This document shows, piece after piece, positions 48,186 through 57,679 of a stretch of DNA of 59,262 nucleotides (positions within the stretch are counted from its first letter, which is position 1; the number at the start of each line of letters is the position of its first letter). The position numbers and the translations under genes were made by a program. The notes beneath the pieces were generated by a model that saw only the letters and a program-made list of their open reading frames with translations, made no database searches and was not told where the DNA came from. The DNA is from an uncultured Megasphaera sp. (GTDB lineage: Bacteria > Bacillota > Negativicutes > Veillonellales > Megasphaeraceae): the NCBI GenBank assembly GCA_900540735.1, contig UQHB01000016.1, positions 1-59,262 on the forward strand. The letters are read 5' to 3'.

Positions 48186-49058
48186 TTAGGCTTGCCGCAA
48201 GGCGTCTAAAAAGACTTGTGCCTGCCGCGATAAAGGGCGATATTTTTTCCACACTAAGCTAATTTGTACAGTCATGGCTGGCTCAATAGGGCGGAAGCGA
48301 AGGGTCGGATGCTTATCTACGTTAATGAGTTTATCTAAGACGAGGGCATAGCCAAAACCATGCGTTACGAGCGGAATGGCTAAGTGAATTAGATTGTACG
48401 TCGCCACAATGGGGAGGGTCGATATGTCTTGATGGAGCCAGTTCACGCATTGACGGCGCAGTTCGAACCGTTCCGGCACGATGAGGGGCAATCCTTGCAT
48501 GTGCGTATCACGAATAGCATTGAGATTTGCTAAAGGGCTGGATTGCTCCATAAGAATCCCCCAAGTCATAGACGTATCGAGAGGTAAGCGTTCGTATTTC
48601 GTCACATCTACAGGCTCTAAGAAGACACCAAAATCAACAAGTCCGTGTTCGATGCGCTCGCCAATAGCGACAGCATCACCACTAAAAAAGTGCCACGCCA
48701 GCCGCGGATATTGGTGCCGTAACGTCGCTGCCTGTTGCATAGCAAAGGCCATGGCTTCTGATTCACCGCTAGCAATGGTAATGTCACCGCTCAAAGAGTC
48801 GTCAGCCGTCTGTATTTCATGAGTCGTCTTGTCGACGAGACTAAGGATTTCTTCAGCACGCTTACACAATAGTTCTCCTTCTGCTGTAAGAGAAATGCGA
48901 TGATTTTCCCGTTTTAATAAAGGTTTGCCTAATTCAGCTTCTAAGTTTTGAATTTGTACTGATAAAGACGGCTGGGAAATATGCAAAAATTCAGCAGCCT
49001 TCGTAATATGTTGTAATCTGCCGACAGCTAAAAAATAACGCAACGCCCGAATGTCCAT
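48186..49058 (-). CDS. LysR family transcriptional regulator
   Basis: LTTR of 290 residues: N-terminal winged helix (RALRYFLAVGRLQHITKAAEFLHISQPSLSVQIQNLE pattern across residues 4-40) and a periplasmic-binding-fold effector domain. Divergent from the MFS exporter that follows and separated by a 115-nt region that holds a LysR-type T-N11-A inverted repeat. Effector unknown. Probably controls that MFS gene. Confidence 0.93.
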   Translation of the reverse strand: MDIRALRYFLAVGRLQHITKAAEFLHISQPSLSVQIQNLEAELGKPLLKRENHRISLTAEGELLCKRAEEILSLVDKTTHEIQTADDSLSGDITIASGESEAMAFAMQQAATLRHQYPRLAWHFFSGDAVAIGERIEHGLVDFGVFLEPVDVTKYERLPLDTSMTWGILMEQSSPLANLNAIRDTHMQGLPLIVPERFELRRQCVNWLHQDISTLPIVATYNLIHLAIPLVTHGFGYALVLDKLINVDKHPTLRFRPIEPAMTVQISLVWKKYRPLSRQAQVFLDALRQA

Positions 49059-49073
49059 GGTCTCCTCCGTTTA

Positions 49074-49092
49074 TCATAGGATTGTTCTATGA
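49074..49092. promoter_or_regulatory. LysR-type operator
   Basis: TCATAG (49074-49079) and CTATGA (49087-49092), perfect arms 7 nt apart, giving the T-N11-A pattern of LysR binding sites. It lies 15 nt upstream of the lysR start and 82 nt before the MFS start. Confidence 0.65.
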
Positions 49093-49173
49093 ACTTTAAT
49101 TATAAATAGGTATTTTATATTATTGTAGCAAAGGACTATACTCTAAGCAACTATTGTGAAAGGAGTATGGATT

Positions 49174-50528
49174 ATGTCGAGAAGAAAACAATGTATTCTC
49201 TTACTGATTTTATTAAGCTACGGTGTCATTGCCATTGACAGCTCCATCGTCATTACAGGGTTAACGAAAATTGCTGCTGATTTACAGCTCACACAAGTCA
49301 CCTTATCATGGGTGCAAAATGCCTATGTCTTAGCTTTTGGAGGGTGTATTTTACTAAGTGGTAAATTAAGTGATGTCTTTGGACGGAAGCGCGTATTAAA
49401 TACGGCTCTAGTCCTCTTTGGGGCAGCGTCTGCTGTAGCCGGTGCTGCTACGACAGGTTCTATTATGCTCGTCGCCCGCGTCGTCCAAGGCGTGAGTGCA
49501 GCAATGCTCGCACCAACGTCCTTGGCTCTCTTAATGGATACTTTTACAGGAGAAGAACGAGTGAAAGCCGTTTCGTGGTACAGTTCCATTTCCGGTCTAG
49601 GCTCAAGCGTAGGCTTAGTACTGGGTGGCTTTTTAGCCAACGTCTGGTCGTGGCGCGTCGGCTTTTATGTCAACGTCCCAGTTACGCTGCTCATGCTGGC
49701 TATTTCGTTGAAATACTTACAGTACACACCGAAACGGCATGAACCTTTCGACATGGTCGGCACTCTCCTCTCAGTGACAGGAATTTTTGCCTTCGTCTAT
49801 GCCATTAACGGTGCAGCCCACGTCCTGCCGTGGCTCATACCGGCTCTTATCTTACTCGTCACCTTTGTGTATCACGAAAAAAATCGACTGTGCCCATTAT
49901 GCCCTTGTCCCTCTTTGCTAGTTCCATCCGTACCGGTGCGTGCGTCATGCGTCTCTTCTATATGTGCGCCATGATGGGCTTTTGGTTCCTCTTATCCGAG
50001 TATTTACAGCACGTCTTATGCTTTACGCCCTTTCAAGCAGGCTTAGGCTTTATACCGATGACGCTTTCCCTCTTTGTAGCAGCTGTCCTCGTGCCTCGTT
50101 TGGCCAAGACCGCAGGGCCAGTGAAAGTCATTGCCCTCAGCATCATGTTCTTAGCAGCCAGCCTCGTAGACGCGTTCTTCTTGACGAGTATAAGTTCTTA
50201 TGCCTTTATGGTCACGCCCTTGCTCATCCTCTCCGGCCTAGGCCAAGGTTTTATCATGAGCCCTTTGACGAGTCTTGGGATTCAAGAAGCGACGCCAGAA
50301 ATTTCCGGTGTTGCTTCTGGCCTCGTCAATGTCAGTCATTTTGTCGGTGGCTCCCTGGGCTTATCCATCATGGTTTCTCTCGGTGAATATATGCCGACGA
50401 TGATGAGTAAATTTCATCTCGCCATGATTATTGGCTTTTGCTTCATTGCCTGCATGGCCTTGACAGGGCTGCTCGTTTTCATGCCATCCCTGCACCATTC
50501 AAGCCAACAACACTGTATTACTGAATAA
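49174..50528 (+). pseudogene. MFS exporter (EmrB/QacA-like), frameshifted at a run of seven A's
   Basis: Two overlapping frames together form a DHA2-type drug exporter of about 450 residues with about 14 segments. Frame 1 (from 49174, AGGAG 8 nt upstream) reads AIDSSIVITGLTKIA, GKLSDVFGRKRVL (motif A) and GLGSSVGLVLGGFL (motif C), then loses homology after FVYHEKN at 49883 and stops at 49974. Frame 2 resumes with STVPIMPLSLF at 49884 and runs to 50528. The break is at GAAAAAAAT (49876-49884): an eighth A, or a -1 ribosomal slip on the A run, restores one protein. Divergent from a LysR gene. Confidence 0.85.
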
Positions 50529-50533
50529 ATATA

Positions 50534-50628
50534 AAAGAAATCCCTCCTAACGGCCATCAGGAGGGCTTCTATTCTAAATGTTTATCCGTTTGTACTTATA
50601 TTATGGAATATTTTTCTATAATAGTCAA
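50534..50628 (-). ncRNA. possible short minus-strand RNA
   Basis: Just past the M20 amidohydrolase stop, the minus strand has TTGACT (50628-50623), a 17-nt spacer and CATAAT (50605-50600). RNA starting near 50593 would run only about 60 nt to the hairpin at 50565-50542. No reading frame of note. It would slightly overlap the region after the MFS gene in antisense. Speculative. Confidence 0.25.
50542..50565. terminator. hairpin between the MFS and the M20 gene
   Basis: CCCTCCT (50542-50548) pairs with AGGAGGG (50559-50565), with partial flanking A/T pairing. The U-rich side is better on the minus strand (ATTTCTTTTAT). Confidence 0.65.
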
Positions 50629-50635
50629 GGCAAAA

Positions 50636-51835
50636 CTACAATGCTGTTGCATTTTCTTCGACAATATCTTGGAACTTCACAGCACTGTTGACCATAACAT
50701 TGAGAGCTACTGGGAACGATGCTTCATCGATGTAGAAACGAGCATTATGGTTTGGATACCATTCTTTTGCATCTTGCGGTGTAATACCGAAATGATAGAA
50801 ACATCCCGGTACCTTTCGTAAATAAAAGCCAAAATCTTCGCCCCCAAGACCGAGCTTAGATAGGCGCGCATCATCTTCTCCGTAGAGGTCACGAGTAACA
50901 TTGAGCACAGCGTGCGCATAAGCCGGGGTGTTGAGCGTTGCTGCATAGCCTCGGACATAATTTACGTCACCTGTAAGGCCAAAGGCTTCTGTATATTGCC
51001 GTACAATGTCTTTAATGGCTTGTTCTATCATATTATGCGTGCCATCTGTCAATGTCCGCACGGTCCCTTGAATGGTCGCCGTATCGGCAATGATGTTATC
51101 AGCTGTACCACAATGGAAGGTCGTCACACTGAGGACAGCCGAGTCCGTAGGACCAACGCGGCGCGACACGACTTGTTGTAGAGCCGTCACGATTTGTGCG
51201 CCTACAGGCAAGGGGTCAAGGCAATTCTGCGGCTGTGACGCATGACCGCCGCGCCCGGTAATCGTAATGGTAAAGACATCGGAATTGGCAGAAATAGCAC
51301 CGGGCTTCGTCGCAATCACACCAGTCGGCAAAGTTGGATCCGTATGTTGGCCAATAATGGCATCGACGCCATCGAGAACGCCCTTTTCAATGAAGGCTCT
51401 CGCGCCGCCAGGGAATTTTTCTTCTGCTGGCTGAAAGAGAAAGACAAAGATGCCGCGCAGGTCATGGCGATGTGCATAGAGCGTATAGAGGGCACCCATA
51501 AGCATAGCTGCGTGCGAATCGTGACCGCACGCATGCATTTTTCCAGCTTCTTGCGACGCAAAAGGCAGATCACACAATTCCGTCACTGGCAACGCATCAA
51601 TATCACCGCGGAGGGCAATGGTCGGACCAGGATTATCGCAGACAAGACGGGCAACGACACCGGTCGGTGTAGGCCGCGTATAGGTCACGCCCGGCAAAGC
51701 TTCGATTTGCTTGATTAAATAGTCTGTCGTCTGAAATTCTTCATACGATAATTCAGGATGTTCGTGCAAGTAATGCCGCCATTTGAGGACTTTAGGCAAG
51801 ACCTGTTTTACAGTAGTTGCAAAAATATTTTCCAA
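50636..51835 (-). CDS. M20 family amidohydrolase
   Basis: 399 residues, M20D-type (hippurate hydrolase/N-acyl-amino-acid amidohydrolase). HEHPELSYEEF at the N terminus; metal and catalytic ligands in MHACGHDSHAAMLMGAL, FQPAEEKFPGGARA, IIGQHTDP and a terminal GGEDFGFYLRKVPGCFYHFG. Last gene of the dpp operon, 14 nt after the second ATPase, so it probably trims imported peptides or acyl-amino acids in the cytoplasm. Confidence 0.92.
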   Translation of the reverse strand: MENIFATTVKQVLPKVLKWRHYLHEHPELSYEEFQTTDYLIKQIEALPGVTYTRPTPTGVVARLVCDNPGPTIALRGDIDALPVTELCDLPFASQEAGKMHACGHDSHAAMLMGALYTLYAHRHDLRGIFVFLFQPAEEKFPGGARAFIEKGVLDGVDAIIGQHTDPTLPTGVIATKPGAISANSDVFTITITGRGGHASQPQNCLDPLPVGAQIVTALQQVVSRRVGPTDSAVLSVTTFHCGTADNIIADTATIQGTVRTLTDGTHNMIEQAIKDIVRQYTEAFGLTGDVNYVRGYAATLNTPAYAHAVLNVTRDLYGEDDARLSKLGLGGEDFGFYLRKVPGCFYHFGITPQDAKEWYPNHNARFYIDEASFPVALNVMVNSAVKFQDIVEENATAL

Positions 51836-51849
51836 TCTATCTTACTCCT

Positions 51850-52791
51850 TTAGGCTAATTTTTCTTGATACCCTTTGACTTCGCGGTCGACGCAATAGAC
51901 GAAATGTTCCGGACTGATTTCGTGCATCGTCGGGTGTTCGTCTGGCCCATACTGCGTCGCAGACGGGTCGTAATGAATCTGTTTGCGTTTCCGTTCAGCC
52001 AAGAGGTCCGTCAGTGGCGATGCAGAAAGGAGGGAAATCGTATAGGGATGGAGAGGATGATTATACAATTCATCAGCCCGTGCCATTTCCAGGATTCGCC
52101 CGTCTTTCATAACGCCAATACGGTCGCTAATATATTTTACCATAGCTAAGTCATGAGCAATAAACAAATAGGTCATGCCGTTCTTTTTCTGAAGGTCATT
52201 AAGTAAATTGACAATCTGCGCCTGAATAGACACATCGAGAGCAGACAAGCATTCGTCAGCAATAATGAAATCAGGCTGGACACAGAGAGCTCGGGCAATA
52301 CCAATACGCTGGCACTGGCCGCCGGAAAACTCTGTCGGATAGCGATTGACGTAGGCCCGATTGAGGCCGACTGTATCCATTAGCTCCATGACTTTCGCAT
52401 TGACTTCGTCTTCAGTCTTGCAAATACCGTGCAGTTTCAACGCATCGCCCAAGATTTTGCGGACTGGAATACGCGGATTAAGCGACGCAAAGGGATCCTG
52501 GAAAATCATTTGCATAGACCGGCGAAACGCTAAGACATCGTGTTTACTTTTTATCTTCGTAATATCTTGGCCTTTGTACGTAATGGTACCGCCAGAAATA
52601 TCTTCTAACTTAATAATCATGCGGCCTGTCGTCGATTTACCACTCCCTGATTCACCGACAAGACCAAAGGTTTCACCTTTATAAATCGTGAAGGACACGT
52701 CGTTAACGGCGCGGACTTCACTTTTTTCCTTTGGATTAAATATTTTTTGTACATTTTGTACGGTTAAAATTGCTTCTTTTCCCTCAACCAT
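51850..52791 (-). CDS. oligopeptide ABC transporter ATPase (DppF/OppF type)
   Basis: 313 residues. Walker A GLVGESGSGKSTTGRMI, signature FSGGQCQRIGIARAL, Walker B DFIIADECLSALDVSIQ (Cys in place of the usual Pro), switch His in LFIAHDLAMV, and the C-terminal oligopeptide extension PLHPYTISLLSASPLTD. GGGGAG is 5 nt before ATG. Pairs with the other ATPase 20 nt upstream. Confidence 0.95.
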   Translation of the reverse strand: MVEGKEAILTVQNVQKIFNPKEKSEVRAVNDVSFTIYKGETFGLVGESGSGKSTTGRMIIKLEDISGGTITYKGQDITKIKSKHDVLAFRRSMQMIFQDPFASLNPRIPVRKILGDALKLHGICKTEDEVNAKVMELMDTVGLNRAYVNRYPTEFSGGQCQRIGIARALCVQPDFIIADECLSALDVSIQAQIVNLLNDLQKKNGMTYLFIAHDLAMVKYISDRIGVMKDGRILEMARADELYNHPLHPYTISLLSASPLTDLLAERKRKQIHYDPSATQYGPDEHPTMHEISPEHFVYCVDREVKGYQEKLA

Positions 52792-52811
52792 ACAATCTCC
52801 CCCTCTCTAAA

Positions 52812-53867
52812 TCACACCGAATGCAATAGCGTTGAATGATTGAAAATATGCTGACGCCGCACGATTTCTGCTGGCAGCGTGACCTTCGGTGCTTCTGGAG
52901 CCAGTAACCAAGTTGCCGCAAAATGAGTTTCACTGCCGTAGACCTTGAAAAATGGCGGCTGTTGTTCGTAATCAATAGGCATAGCGTAAGCGTTGCGCGG
53001 CGCAAAGGCATCGCCCTTCGGCACATGCAATAAGTTTGGCGGTGCTCCCGGAATACTATAGAGCGATTCATCATGCGTATCGAGGGTCGGCATGGAGCAA
53101 ATGAGGCCCCACGTATAGGGATGCTGCGGATTGTAGAAGACTTCTTCTGCTGTACCGATTTCGACGATACGACCGGCGTACATGACGGCGACTTCATCGG
53201 CTACGTGCGCCACGACACCGAGGTCGTGCGTAATGAAGATGACCGACATATTCAGCTTTTTCTTTAGGTCGTCGATTAAATCGAGAATCTGCGACTGAAT
53301 AGTCACATCGAGAGCCGTCGTCGGTTCATCAGCAATGAGGATATCCGGCTTGCACGCCAGAGCTAACGCAATCATAACACGCTGGCGCATGCCGCCAGAA
53401 AACTGATGAGGATAATTTTTCCAGCTTTCTTCAGGATTGCGGATGCCGACCATCTTCAGTAGCTCAATAGCTTTGGCTAGGGCTTCTTTTTTCGGCATTT
53501 CTTCATGGACTAAAATGGATTCAGCAATTTGCTGGCCTACGTTCATCGTCGGATTCAGGGATGTCATCGGATCCTGGAAAATCATAGCGATTTTCCGGCC
53601 GCGAATGTGTTCCATTTCCGCTTCTGATAGTTTTAATAAGTCTTTTCCTTCGTAAATAATTTCGCCGCCTTCATAAATGGTATTGCTCGGTAGTACACGG
53701 TTAATGGCTTTCATGGAGACTGATTTACCGGAACCGGATTCGCCGACGAGAGCTAGTGTTTCCCCTTTTCTCAAATGAAATGTTACGCCTCGTACAGCCG
53801 ATACTTTCCCTTCTAAGGTCTGAAAGGATATATGTAAATTTTTCACTGTTAAAATTGTTTCTCTCAT
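52812..53867 (-). CDS. oligopeptide ABC transporter ATPase (DppD/OppD type)
   Basis: 351 residues. Walker A ALVGESGSGKSVSMKAI, Q-loop MIFQDPMTSLNPTMNVGQQI, signature FSGGMRQRVMIALAL, Walker B DILIADEPTTALDVTIQ, and the oligopeptide C-terminal segment NPQHPYTWGLICSMPTL. The usual CxxxxxxC iron-sulfur-like motif of DppD is missing cysteines (here NAYAMPIDYEQQPPFF). Start chosen at MRETILTVKN, with GAGG 8 nt before; GTG at 53876 also possible. Confidence 0.95.
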   Translation of the reverse strand: MRETILTVKNLHISFQTLEGKVSAVRGVTFHLRKGETLALVGESGSGKSVSMKAINRVLPSNTIYEGGEIIYEGKDLLKLSEAEMEHIRGRKIAMIFQDPMTSLNPTMNVGQQIAESILVHEEMPKKEALAKAIELLKMVGIRNPEESWKNYPHQFSGGMRQRVMIALALACKPDILIADEPTTALDVTIQSQILDLIDDLKKKLNMSVIFITHDLGVVAHVADEVAVMYAGRIVEIGTAEEVFYNPQHPYTWGLICSMPTLDTHDESLYSIPGAPPNLLHVPKGDAFAPRNAYAMPIDYEQQPPFFKVYGSETHFAATWLLAPEAPKVTLPAEIVRRQHIFNHSTLLHSV

Positions 53868-53899
53868 ACGTCCCACCTCTATTTCCGTCGTCTAGCACA

Positions 53900-53928
53900 A
53901 CACCACAGCAAAGGAGCTGCTGTGGTGT
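53900..53928 (-). other. intercistronic hairpin after the binding-protein gene
   Basis: ACACCACAGCA (53900-53910) pairs perfectly with TGCTGTGGTGT (53918-53928). No U tract follows, so it more likely stabilises the upstream message for the abundant binding protein than terminates. Confidence 0.65.
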
Positions 53929-53955
53929 CGGCAAAACAACTATGACAATGTACGA

Positions 53956-55575
53956 TTATTCAAAGTGCCATTGATACAAATCATCAAGCGAACCTTCCCA
54001 GAATTTCTTAATGCCCCCTTTGAGGTTTGTACTCTGGACATTAATCTGGTCTTGTTCGTACAAGGATGTAACGAACTGGTTATCACGCATGTACGTCTGG
54101 ATTTCGCTGTATGCTTTCTTCCGTTCATCTGGATTAGCCATTAGTGCTGCATTGGTCATCATTGCCGTGAGTTTAGCATCGTTCGTCTGCGGGAAGTTGC
54201 TGCCGCCGCCTGGTAAGAAGTACTGGCTGTAATCAGGGTCAACGTTGAGGGCATAGCCTAAGAGCATCATCTGATAATCGCCTTTCTTCGCATTGGCTAA
54301 GACTGTCGGGAAGTCAAGTTTCTGCTGTTTTACATTGAGGCCAATAGCCTGTAAATTCTGCTGAATCAAATCGGCAGACTGTTCACGGAGCGTATTGCCA
54401 ATCGGTACTTGGAGCGTAATTTCTTTGGATGTATCAAAGCCGGACTGAGCTAATTCCTGTTTAGCCTGTTCTGGGTCATACGGAAGCGGTTTGACGCTTT
54501 CATCATAGACTGGGCTAACTTTCGTGTAGACTGTCGGGACGAGGCTGGCAGCACCTTTATAGAGGTCATCAATAATCTGCTGACGGTTAATAGCCATCGT
54601 CACAGCACGGCGGAAATGAACGTTAAAGTCCGGATTGCCGTTGTTGACTTCAAGATACTGCGTGTTCAGCGACGGGAATGTGTCGACAGTTAAGCTCTTT
54701 TCTTTCTTCAGCATATCCAAGTCTTTAACTGGTACAACGCCGATACCACCAGATGCTGCGAGCTGAACGTTACCGGATTTTAATTCGGTTACGAGGTTCG
54801 TGCCGTTCATAATCTTAATGAAGATTTTCTTCAACTGCGGTTTGCCTTTGTAGTAATCATCATTGGACGCTAATTCAACATGGTCTTTCGTCTTATAGTC
54901 GACGAATTTAAATGCGCCACTGCTGACTGTCGGTTTCGTCACAGCATCGGAATTTTGAATATCTTCTGGTGCAATCTTTTCAAAGACGTGTTTTGGAATA
55001 ATATAAACTTCAAAGCCTAACATCCCTTTAATGTAGTTCGGGTCAACAGGCCGTTTCGTCTTCAAGAGGACGGTGTGGTCATCTTGTTTCTGTACGCCTG
55101 AAATCGTTTCAGCCCCTTCAAGTTTACCGACGTTATTAACGCCTTCGAGCATGCTAATGTACGAGCCTTTCGTCGTGTTGACTTTCGGGTTAGCAATCGT
55201 ATTTAATGTAAATACGACGTCATCTGCCGTAATAGGCTGGCCGTCTGTCCATTTTGCTTTTTCATTTAATTTGACGACGAAGTTCTGATTATCTTGCGAT
55301 TCAAAACTATCAGCTAATTGCGGTGTAAATTTATTCGGTTCCGGCATGCCGAGCAACGTATCGTACATGAAGCGAATCGTAAATTGTGCCGCAATATCCG
55401 GGTTGAACAACGGATTAAATTCGGCTGGCGCATTGGTCATGCCAATGGTCAACATATCTTTACTTTTACTACTGCCGCCAGAACCGCCGCAACCAGCGAG
55501 GACGGCAACACCTAAGACCATAGCCAGGCCTAGGACGAGTCTCTTTTTACGATGAATCCAACTAAAGAATCCCAT
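53956..55575 (-). CDS. peptide ABC transporter substrate-binding lipoprotein
   Basis: Extracellular solute-binding protein family 5, 539 residues. Lipoprotein signal: basic KKRLVLGLAMVLGVAVLAGC with the lipid-modified Cys near residue 29, then a Gly/Ser linker. Family 5 pattern in AKWTDGQPITADDVVFTLN and LNTQYLEVNNGNPDFNVHFRRAVTMAINRQ. Binds oligopeptides, dipeptides or a related compound. Between permease DppC and ATPase DppD. Confidence 0.94.
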   Translation of the reverse strand: MGFFSWIHRKKRLVLGLAMVLGVAVLAGCGGSGGSSKSKDMLTIGMTNAPAEFNPLFNPDIAAQFTIRFMYDTLLGMPEPNKFTPQLADSFESQDNQNFVVKLNEKAKWTDGQPITADDVVFTLNTIANPKVNTTKGSYISMLEGVNNVGKLEGAETISGVQKQDDHTVLLKTKRPVDPNYIKGMLGFEVYIIPKHVFEKIAPEDIQNSDAVTKPTVSSGAFKFVDYKTKDHVELASNDDYYKGKPQLKKIFIKIMNGTNLVTELKSGNVQLAASGGIGVVPVKDLDMLKKEKSLTVDTFPSLNTQYLEVNNGNPDFNVHFRRAVTMAINRQQIIDDLYKGAASLVPTVYTKVSPVYDESVKPLPYDPEQAKQELAQSGFDTSKEITLQVPIGNTLREQSADLIQQNLQAIGLNVKQQKLDFPTVLANAKKGDYQMMLLGYALNVDPDYSQYFLPGGGSNFPQTNDAKLTAMMTNAALMANPDERKKAYSEIQTYMRDNQFVTSLYEQDQINVQSTNLKGGIKKFWEGSLDDLYQWHFE

Positions 55576-55627
55576 AGAAAACCCCTCTTTCTAAAAAACA
55601 AACATCTATCTATTACGGTGTCTCCTC

Positions 55628-56557
55628 TTATTTTGCATCACCGTTAATAGCCTCATTTAAGCCGTCACCTAAGAAGTTAATCGTCAAGACGGCAATCAAA
55701 ATAGCAATGCCTGGCGGAATCCAACGCCACGGTTCTTCGGAGAGAATCGTAATGGACTGCGCACTGGTGAGCATGTTGCCCCAGCTAGCTGCTGGCGGCT
55801 GTACGCCCATGCCGAGGAAGCTTAGTGCTGCTTCAATCAAAATCGCTTGGGCAATGCCAAACGTGCAGTTGACTAAAATCGGCGATAAGACATTAGGCAA
55901 AATCTGCTTAAAAACAATCGTCGTCGGTGAATAGCCCGTGACGACAGCAGCTGCGACGTAATCAATCGATTTAATGCGCATGACTTCGCCGCGGACTAAG
56001 CGGCAAATCGGCGTCCAGCCCATAAAGCCCATGACCAGCGTTACGGTCAAGAGATTCGGACCGATTAAGCTGACAATGACGAGGATAATCATGAACTGCG
56101 GATAGGCCATAAATACTTCTGTAATCCGCATGATGACACTATCGACAACACCGCCAAAATATCCCGAAATCAATCCTAAGGTAACACCGATGATAGTGTA
56201 AATGGCAACGGAGCCAATGCCAACGATTAAGGATACTTGCGAGCCATAAATGAGACGGCTCAAGACATCGCGGCCTACGTCATCAGTCCCTAAGAGATGG
56301 GCTGCAGACGGTGCTTCATCAAAGGAGCCTACGGTCTGTGCCGGGTCAAAGGGCGAAATAAGCGGTGCTAAAATAGCAATTAAAACAATCAATAAAAATA
56401 CAAACATACTGTACACAGCGGCTTTATTCTGACAAAATCGTTTCCATGTCATTTGCCGCCACGTCAAGGTCTTTTCGTTGGCTGCATTCTTTTTTTCTAC
56501 GCCTGTTAACGGCATCTGTCCTGAAGGATGCAGTAAGACAAATTCTTTTGGATCCAT
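55628..56557 (-). CDS. peptide ABC transporter permease (DppC type)
   Basis: 309 residues, about six membrane segments. N-terminal OppC-N region (WKRFCQNKAAVYSMFVFLL), GTDDVGRDVLSRLIYG, and the EAA loop YVAAAVVTGYSPTTIVFKQILPN. C-terminal WIPPGIAILIAVLTINFLGDGL is typical. Starts 12 nt after dppB. Confidence 0.95.
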   Translation of the reverse strand: MDPKEFVLLHPSGQMPLTGVEKKNAANEKTLTWRQMTWKRFCQNKAAVYSMFVFLLIVLIAILAPLISPFDPAQTVGSFDEAPSAAHLLGTDDVGRDVLSRLIYGSQVSLIVGIGSVAIYTIIGVTLGLISGYFGGVVDSVIMRITEVFMAYPQFMIILVIVSLIGPNLLTVTLVMGFMGWTPICRLVRGEVMRIKSIDYVAAAVVTGYSPTTIVFKQILPNVLSPILVNCTFGIAQAILIEAALSFLGMGVQPPAASWGNMLTSAQSITILSEEPWRWIPPGIAILIAVLTINFLGDGLNEAINGDAK

Positions 56558-56569
56558 ACGGCATCCCTC

Positions 56570-57523
56570 CTATTTACTATACGTAATACGCGGATCAATG
56601 ACAGCGTATAACAAATCAATGACGAAGTTGGCGACGAGTACAGCGACCGCCGACAAAATAACGATAGCCATTAAGACAGGATAGTCACGAGCGTTAATGG
56701 CTGCGACCGTCAACGAGCCAATGCCGGGCCACTGGAAGATCTGTTCCGTAACGACAGCACCACCGATAATCTTCGGTAAGTCCGTACCGATGACCGTCAC
56801 AATAGGAATTAATGAATTCCGTAAGACGTGATGATATAAAATCTGTTTACGGCTTAACCCTTTAGAAAGAGCTGTGCGAATGTAATTCTGTTCCATAACC
56901 GTAATGACGCTGGAACGAACGTAACGAATCATATTCGCCGAGAACTGCGACGCCATGACGATGACCGGCAAGACCAGGTGTGCAATGATGTCACCAACAT
57001 CGCTGTCACTGCCGAGCTCTGTCAGGCCTCCAGTCGGGAAAATATCAAGCTGTACGGCTAAGATATAAATCAAAGCTAAGCCTAAGAAGAACGGCGGAAA
57101 GGACACGTTGAGGAAAGTCCAACCAATGATGCAGCGGTCCAGCAACGTATCTTTCTTCAGTGCTGCAATAATGCCCAGCGGAATAGCTGACGCATAGGCT
57201 ACAATCAAGCTCACAATCATGAGCAATAACGTCGGCCCTAAACGCTGTACAATAATGTCGAGCACAGGCTGACGGTCACTAAAGGAAAATCCCATATTCC
57301 CAGTGACGAAGTTTTTAATCCAATCGACGTACTGTACGACCAGCGGCTTGTCAAGGCCTAGAGACTGGCGCGTCAATTCGATTTGGTCCGGTGTCATATC
57401 CGGTGTGATGAACATATCGGCCGGGTCGCCTGGTGTTAAATGCACCAAGATAAAGGCACCAATCGATATGAGAATCAGCACAGGAATGGCAATGGCCAAT
57501 CGCTTTAATGCATAGGTTCCCAT
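56570..57523 (-). CDS. peptide ABC transporter permease (DppB type)
   Basis: 317 residues, six membrane segments. N-terminal YALKRLAIAIPVLILISIGAF-like segment, LTPGDPADMF, QYVDWIKNFVTGNMGFSF, and EAA loop YIRTALSKGLSRKQILYHHVLRNSL. GGGGG lies before the ATG. First gene of dppB-dppC-SBP-dppD-dppF-M20. Confidence 0.95.
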   Translation of the reverse strand: MGTYALKRLAIAIPVLILISIGAFILVHLTPGDPADMFITPDMTPDQIELTRQSLGLDKPLVVQYVDWIKNFVTGNMGFSFSDRQPVLDIIVQRLGPTLLLMIVSLIVAYASAIPLGIIAALKKDTLLDRCIIGWTFLNVSFPPFFLGLALIYILAVQLDIFPTGGLTELGSDSDVGDIIAHLVLPVIVMASQFSANMIRYVRSSVITVMEQNYIRTALSKGLSRKQILYHHVLRNSLIPIVTVIGTDLPKIIGGAVVTEQIFQWPGIGSLTVAAINARDYPVLMAIVILSAVAVLVANFVIDLLYAVIDPRITYSK

Positions 57524-57604
57524 CTGTTATACCCCCTTTGATTCAATCACCCCTAAACAGATGACCACATCCTATACGTGTGTAATATGACGGAAAGTCA
57601 TGGA

Positions 57605-57642
57605 AAACAAAAAAGCAATGGCTTTTAGTTATGCGCCATTGC
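57605..57642 (-). terminator. leader hairpin with U tract before dppB
   Basis: GCAATGGC (57615-57622) pairs perfectly with GCCATTGC (57635-57642); on the minus strand TTTTTTGTTTT follows. There is no minus-strand gene upstream to terminate, because the next gene is divergent, so this is probably an attenuator in the dpp leader or the end of a tiny RNA. It ends about 80 nt before dppB. Confidence 0.7.
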
Positions 57643-57650
57643 ATGGTCCT

Positions 57651-57679
57651 ATAGTACAACTTATTTTTTGAAAAGTAAA
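57651..57679 (-). promoter_or_regulatory. possible dpp operon promoter
   Basis: Minus-strand TTTACT, 17-nt spacer, TACTAT (57656-57651), just upstream of the leader hairpin. RNA would start near 57644. The sequence is AT-rich, so other promoters are possible. Confidence 0.45.

Noticed and set aside
49830..50528. Independent 232-codon membrane protein
   Set aside because: Its first residues are nonsense relative to MFS proteins; homology begins only at the seven-A run and continues the upstream frame.
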